From Rhytidiadelphus loreus (lineage: Eukaryota; Streptophyta; Bryopsida; Hypnales; Hylocomiaceae), in contig OX344764.1 of the NCBI GenBank assembly GCA_947034895.1, forward strand, positions 66,073,348-66,137,347: a stretch of 64,000 bases of DNA. Direction: 5' to 3'. Under the pieces are notes generated by a model that did not search any database, was not told the origin of the DNA, and worked only from the letters and a program-made list of their open reading frames with translations. Shown piece by piece: positions 59,273 to 64,000 of the stretch (the stretch's first letter is position 1; the number at the start of each line of letters is the position of its first letter). Both the position numbers and the translations under genes were made by a program.

Positions 59273-61399
59273 ATGGGCGACTCCCTGCTCTCGTCCCTCT
59301 GGTTAATCACCAAACGCATCTGCGCTGGAGCGGTCGTCGGCATTACTCTTTCCGACAGGTGCCTTTCATTGCCTTCACCTTTTTCTTTCTGGAGTTTACT
59401 TGGCTTTGTGGATATTACTCGTAATGGAGCTTGGGCTTGTGTTCAAAATTCTCTACAAGCAGGTTTGCTGAGCTGAAGTAGTTGTGGGTCCTTATTGATT
59501 AAGAGGACAGGAGTGGGTATATGTTTAGTAGGGGATGTAAAGCACAGAAACATCTGATCAAGGGTTGGTTTTAGGTCATTTACCAATATGCACTGTGACT
59601 GTTGTACGTGATTTCCGAGAAACGCATTTTTTTGGCGCATTGGAACGTATCTTTCTTGCTCCTACTTGTTGAGATTAGTCGCGGTGTCCCTTCTGGATGA
59701 GCTTTGGGATCGCGTTCTGTGAGTTCAAATTCTCTACAGGCAGGATTGCTAAGCTGTCCTAGTGGCAGCGGAGCTTTTGTCTAGTGGTTGTAGAGTTGAC
59801 CTAGAAAGTATCCTAGGGACACCGGTATTTGCCACTGTCACAAGTATGCCAGCCTAAAATCTTAGGCCGTGGGTACCTATTGATTAGAAGATTTCATACC
59901 ACCGGACCATATTTGTTGTATTGTCAGTTTTAGGTCATCTACTAATAAAGCACTTGAGATTTTACATATGGGGTATCCAAATGAGGCATTCTTTGATGCA
60001 TTGGAACCCTTCTTCATGGAGGATTTGACCAGTCTAATTATACTAGGAACTATATGCATAATTTGGTTGACCCTACCTTCGCTGCCTATTTCAAAACAGT
60101 TCTTCATTAACAGAGGCAGGAGATTCACGGAGTGTTGTTGGGACTCTCTAACCCAGTATTCGGTGTTCTGTTGAATCAGGGTTGGCAGCGTGGCGACTAT
60201 GCATGGGCGATCGATGCAGCCCACTCTTAACCCAGGCGAGGACAATCCCTTGGGTTTTCTCAATGCGGACCTTCTCTACTTGGAGAAGCTTTCACTTAGA
60301 ACCTACAGCTTCTCTCGTGGGGATGTTGTTGTCTTCAGGTGCAGTTTTGCTCCATAGTTTGCCAGAAATGTTAGGACTTGAATACTTGAGAATAGCTTTG
60401 ATTAATGGCTTTGTGATGGCAGTCCTTAATGCATTTTGATTGTTTGCTTCTTTGACATCATCCTTAGCTGTCTGTGCTGGTTTGCAGGTCCCCATTGGAG
60501 CCCAAAGTGTGGCTGGTGAAGAGGTTAATTGCTTTGCAAGGGGACTGGGTGACGGTACCAGGAACTTACGAGATCCTCCAGGTGTGTAATTACTCGGATC
60601 CCTCTAATCGGTTCCGAAATCATGTGTTTTTTCCTTTGGTTTTTTCCTGGTCAAGTGTACACTTGTCGACATAACAAGAACGGGCATGAAGAGGTGGTGT
60701 TTACATGTCTCTTATGTGGCTTTCTAAGTTAATTTTTTCTTTGCAAGGTTTCGGGCTACGTCTTTGAGGTTATTAGGACACTTCTTAGGTGTCATAAATG
60801 TAACGAGATATTTTAACCCTAAAGCGCCGGATTGACCAAAAGTGACCGCTCCCTTTTACATCTATACGAGTTAAAGTAAATCATTTTGGTAGCTTCCAAG
60901 GATGGTAGCAAAATGTAGGTTTCAGTAGAATGAACAAAACTTGTTACCTCATCCCTAGTTGCACATGATGTTTCAAATTTTAAGCTTGTTGCTTCGACCT
61001 CATTCTCCAGTTAATTCATTTCTCCAATGCCGCTTCAGGTGCCGAAAGGACATTGCTGGGTTGAAGGTGACAACGGGGAAATAAGTCTAGATTCGAAATC
61101 ATTTGGACCAGTGAGTGCATTCTACGGAACCTCGAATTTACCAAATTGCTCCTCCTTCGGTGTTTCTGATGAGATTGGAAGGCAGAACACGGTCCCATAT
61201 GGACCTTCACATATCTCTGTAGTATTCCCTGGTTATTGACAGAGAAACGTCCGTGTGAGTGATGCAGATTTCCTTGGGGCTGATGAAAGGAAGGGTTACA
61301 CATGTAGTCTGGCCACCCAATAGAGTCGGTCGTGTGTCGAGTCACCTTCCCGAAGGCCGCGTTCTATCGCAGAAAACCGGTGCAAGAACTCACTCATAG
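59273..61399 (+). CDS. mitochondrial inner membrane protease subunit 2-like (S26 family), five exons
   Basis: Signal-peptidase-type serine protease that trims intermembrane-space sorting signals at the mitochondrial inner membrane. Exons 59273-59358, 60180-60338, 60488-60581, 61039-61110 and 61268-61399 join with consistent phases to 180 residues, the usual IMP2 size (about 170). An N-terminal hydrophobic anchor (CAGAVVGITLSD) precedes the catalytic Ser40 in GRSMQPTLNPG. Lys93 in VKRLIALQGDW completes the Ser-Lys dyad. The conserved VPKGHCWVEGDN box and the C-terminal GLMKGRVTHVVWPPNRVG follow. All introns are GT-AG (the fourth donor is GTGAGT). No break: this is the best-preserved complete gene in the window. 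Start Met is the first ATG, with MGDSLLSSLW typical of the family. Intron 1 carries a partial internal duplication (59435-59600 and 59725-59960). Confidence 0.93.
60813..60860 (+). mobile_element. solo TTAA-family terminus in intron 3 of the IMP2-like gene
   Basis: TTAACCCTAAAGCGCCGG resembles the left end of the 230-bp element at 32821. No matching right end before exon 4 at 61039, so this is a remnant or a chance match. Confidence 0.3.
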
Positions 61400-62194
61400 G
61401 TGCTTGGTGAAGGGGCCACTCTTTACTTCAGTCGCTCAGTGAATTTTGATCTCTACCTTCGTCTGGTTTCCCTACTGATACTCCTCACATGGAGTTTTCG
61501 ACTGAGGAGGTAGGTGCAAAGCTACCTACTTTGATTATCTCCATTTTTTGATACTCACGATTTAGTCGAACAAGGAATTCTGAAGGAGCAAGGCCAGCTC
61601 CTTTAATGTTACAGCACTGCTTCCTGCTGGGTTTCTGTTCCCTCTGCTGTACTTCAGAAAATGAACGCCGTCGACCACAGTGTTCTGAGTAAAACTGTTG
61701 AAGCGAGAATTCTCTCTTCATACGTAGCTGCGAACCCCTTGGACCCGATGGCATATTCAAGATATCCAGGATGCTCTGATTTTCTGACATTTTCTTTCTT
61801 CGGCAGAGATTCTCTCATATTCTTCGGCACAGTTCAAGAATGAGAACATTGATTGATTCTCGGCCAGCTATTATGGGCAAGTGCAGTAAACCGGGTCTAA
61901 GTGTCCACAACTTCATTTGATTCCATGTCACCATTTCTTAAATTTGAGCCCAAGCACCTCAGTGTAAGAGGCTTAAACAATGATATCCATGAACACATTC
62001 TCCAAACTGAAGACCTCCCAATATCTTTAGTAACTTCAAACCAATTGAACCTTTTTCTGTTATAAATTAGGGCATTGCAACCAACCAATGGAGGCCAAAT
62101 ACAAGCATGTCGATCACTCTTTTTAGGACAAAGACATCCGGATATCCAAAACATCTAGCGAATGGTTGGACACGCAAGTGCAGAAGGCTCAGAT
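61400..62194. other. 3' flank of the IMP2-like gene
   Basis: Moderately GC-rich. A minus frame of 101 codons (61485-61790, contains SGPRGSQLRMKREFSLQQFY) is unassigned and could belong to an antisense or convergent unit. Nothing else firm. Confidence 0.3.
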
Positions 62195-62242
62195 TGAAAG
62201 CCATGAATTTTGTAGAAATTTCCACAAAATTCATGGCTTTCA
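62195..62242. repeat. 48-bp palindrome, one mismatched pair
   Basis: TGAAAGCCATGAATTTTGT (62195-62213) and ACAAAATTCATGGCTTTCA (62224-62242) are perfect inverse arms. The centre GAAATTTC is itself palindromic, leaving a single A/C mismatch. It could extrude as a cruciform or mark a tail-to-tail junction of two element ends. Confidence 0.85.
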
Positions 62243-63158
62243 CACTTCTGGTAATTCGGCTTCGCTTGCTAGAATGTTGTTGGAGCTCTCCAAGCTGTCG
62301 AAATGAAGTCAGAGCTTCAAAATCCAAGCTTCTCCCCCATTCAATTATCCCAATTATTCATGTTGTGTATCCTAGGCTTTGCCTATTGTTTGGGGGTCCT
62401 AGGTATCCAAAGCTTAGTGAATCAAGGGTTTCCATCTCAAATACAAAGTACATAACAATATAGGAAGTTGAGAGGGAGCAATTGTAGAGCATGAAGAAGT
62501 AAGAATTCCAACTCTAGTTTGTAAATCTAGTGTAACTTTAGAATTTGTTCATCATCTGTCCCACATCTTGATCCATGGGTCAAGAATAGAGAGCATGCCA
62601 AAATGTTTTGAACAAGAATCGCACACAAAAGATTAGTGTCAAGAGGATGCTTTTAGTTTGACACAACTCAAGGCAACAATGTAAAGTAAAGCAATTTATG
62701 ACAAAAGTCTAGTCTACATTCAAACATATGCCAATTGAACATGAAATGAATGTCAATGAATCCCTTTAATCTACAGCTAGAAGGTAGACATTCAACAAGA
62801 GCTACAATAATTGCTACAATCACTTCCTTCTTTCCAGTTGCAATTCTCATAGAGTTTGCAGAGTTTTCTCTTTTTTCATCATGACACCATCCAAGAACTT
62901 CTTGCTCTAGTAAGATCATGTTTGCTAATACAAATTTGAATCACGTTATGAAGATAATACATCTTTCACGCAACCATGTTTGCAACTTTTGTATGTGAAT
63001 TATTTCTTTACAATTAGGTATCTAGTTTTTCAATGAACTAGTGCATTGTGACAAATATACAAGCATGCAATGATTACACTACTATGACTACAAAATCTGA
63101 GTATGTGGGATTAATAATCTAATTCTAAGGACACTACAGTGAAAATGAGTGATCAAAA
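62243..63158. other. AT-rich intergenic DNA
   Basis: Short unassigned frames only (for example minus 62668-62919). Confidence 0.35.
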
Positions 63159-63345
63159 TTAACCCCTAAAGTCCCATTGCCCCCTCAGGGAACAATTTGG
63201 GCAGGTTCCTATGGGCTGAAATTTTACCCTAATTTCTTGAAACTTTATTTGAAGATAGAAAATCTGATAAGCTTTGTGGGAATATAATTTTTATTTCAAT
63301 CAGTGCCCGAAAGCAAAAGTTATACCACAAAAAGCCTAGAACTAC
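63159..63345 (+). mobile_element. truncated TTAA element, C-arm
   Basis: Starts TTAACCCCTAAAGTCCCATT and continues with CCCCTCAGGGAACAATTTGG, GAAGATAGAAAATCTGATAA and GCAAAAGTTATACCACAAAA as in 44727-44910. Family similarity stops near 63345 and no right end is seen. Confidence 0.6.
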
Positions 63346-64000
63346 TCCAATTGATATAGAAGCGCAAAAATACAACATTCAAAAGCCAAGAATTTGATAT
63401 GGATTTGGAAGGAGCACACTCATGAGCATAATTATGTGAGTTATAATCAACACCAATGGAATTTTCAACAACATTGAAGCCGAGGTTAGTCATTGAATTC
63501 TTTACCCAAAACTTCTTGAATTTTCATAAAAAAACCACTAAGTAGGAGTTTACATTAGCACTAGAAGTTATACCTAGGATTAAATCATAGGATCTTGGAA
63601 AAGCTAAAAAAAATTTTAGAAGTAGTTAGGAAATTACCTTAGCCATTAAAAACTACTCAACCATCCAAATAGTTACAATTTATCCAAAATTACTTTGGAT
63701 GAAAAGTAGTAGTAAAAGTAGATGTAAAAACAAAAAGTTATAAGAAATAATGTTTTAAAGAATCTTTAAAGAATACTAGAATCTAGAGTCAAAATAGGAG
63801 TCAAAAGATAAAAGTAGAAGTAATTTTGAAATTTCACAATAAAAAAAAATTACAAAAGAATTTTGATGAACCAATCAACGGTCAAAATTCATCCGTAAAT
63901 AAAATTTATTAGAAAGGTCAAAAATAAGAAGTTTTTACCTTTTAAAAAAAGTAGAAGTAGAACCTAAAAAGATAAAACCAATTAATCATAGAAGTAAAAA
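63346..64000. other. A-rich intergenic DNA to the window edge
   Basis: Simple AAGTAGAAGTA-type sequence near the edge (63700-64000); no genes. Confidence 0.4.

Noticed and set aside
59968..60174. 68-codon frame in intron 1 of the IMP2-like gene
   Set aside because: It lies entirely within an intron defined by matching GT-AG sites and has no recognisable content.
1..64000. tRNA, rRNA or organellar DNA
   Set aside because: No T-loop/anticodon pattern or rRNA-like block was noticed, and the spliced nuclear-type genes argue against an organelle genome.

Overview
The window looks like nuclear DNA of a streptophyte plant, probably a non-seed land plant (bryophyte, lycophyte or fern). The basis is three plant-type genes with GT-AG introns (an OSCA/CSC1 channel, a TORNADO1-like Roco protein and an IMP2-type protease), telo-box motifs beside two of their starts, and very AT-rich intergenic DNA full of non-autonomous DNA transposons. 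The species cannot be named from the sequence. No LTR retrotransposon or transposase reading frame, tRNA, rRNA or CRISPR was recognised.

Layout. 1-4731 (minus): an OSCA/CSC1-like channel gene of about ten exons, running off the left edge. 4732-13250: its 5' flank, then AT-rich DNA with local tandem repeats. 13250-33050: an accessory region of nested repeats. It holds many copies of a TTAA-bounded element family, a GC-richer island (about 19.9-21.8 kb) with two tandem fragments of a mitochondrial-processing-peptidase-like (M16) motif, and broken reading frames. 33051-35142: GC-richer 5' flank with unassigned reading frames. 35143-40558 (plus): a three-exon LRR-ROC-COR gene whose first intron splits the P-loop codon and which carries two in-frame stops. 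40559-59000: more TTAA elements, a 2.8-kb transposon with terminal inverted repeats and an 11-bp target duplication enclosing a 63-bp tandem array, a broken small secreted proline-rich gene, a CACTA-like MITE, and hairpin-rich DNA. 59273-61399 (plus): a complete five-exon IMP2-like inner-membrane protease. 61400-64000: AT-rich DNA with a strong palindrome and a truncated TTAA element.

The main find is the repeat family. At least eleven elements begin TTAA-CCCnTAAA and end with the complement, TTTAnGGG-TTAA. They are built from interchangeable arms (called A, B, C and D here). One copy is a foldback of about 1.5 kb. TTAA junctions with CCC termini are the signature of piggyBac-type transposition, so these may be piggyBac-like MITEs of a plant. 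The three genes have no evident functional link; they are ordinary host genes in a repeat-rich setting. Four separate reading frames each carry one or two isolated in-frame TAG or TGA codons, all one C-to-T change from CAG or CGA, which suggests methylation-driven decay of accessory copies.
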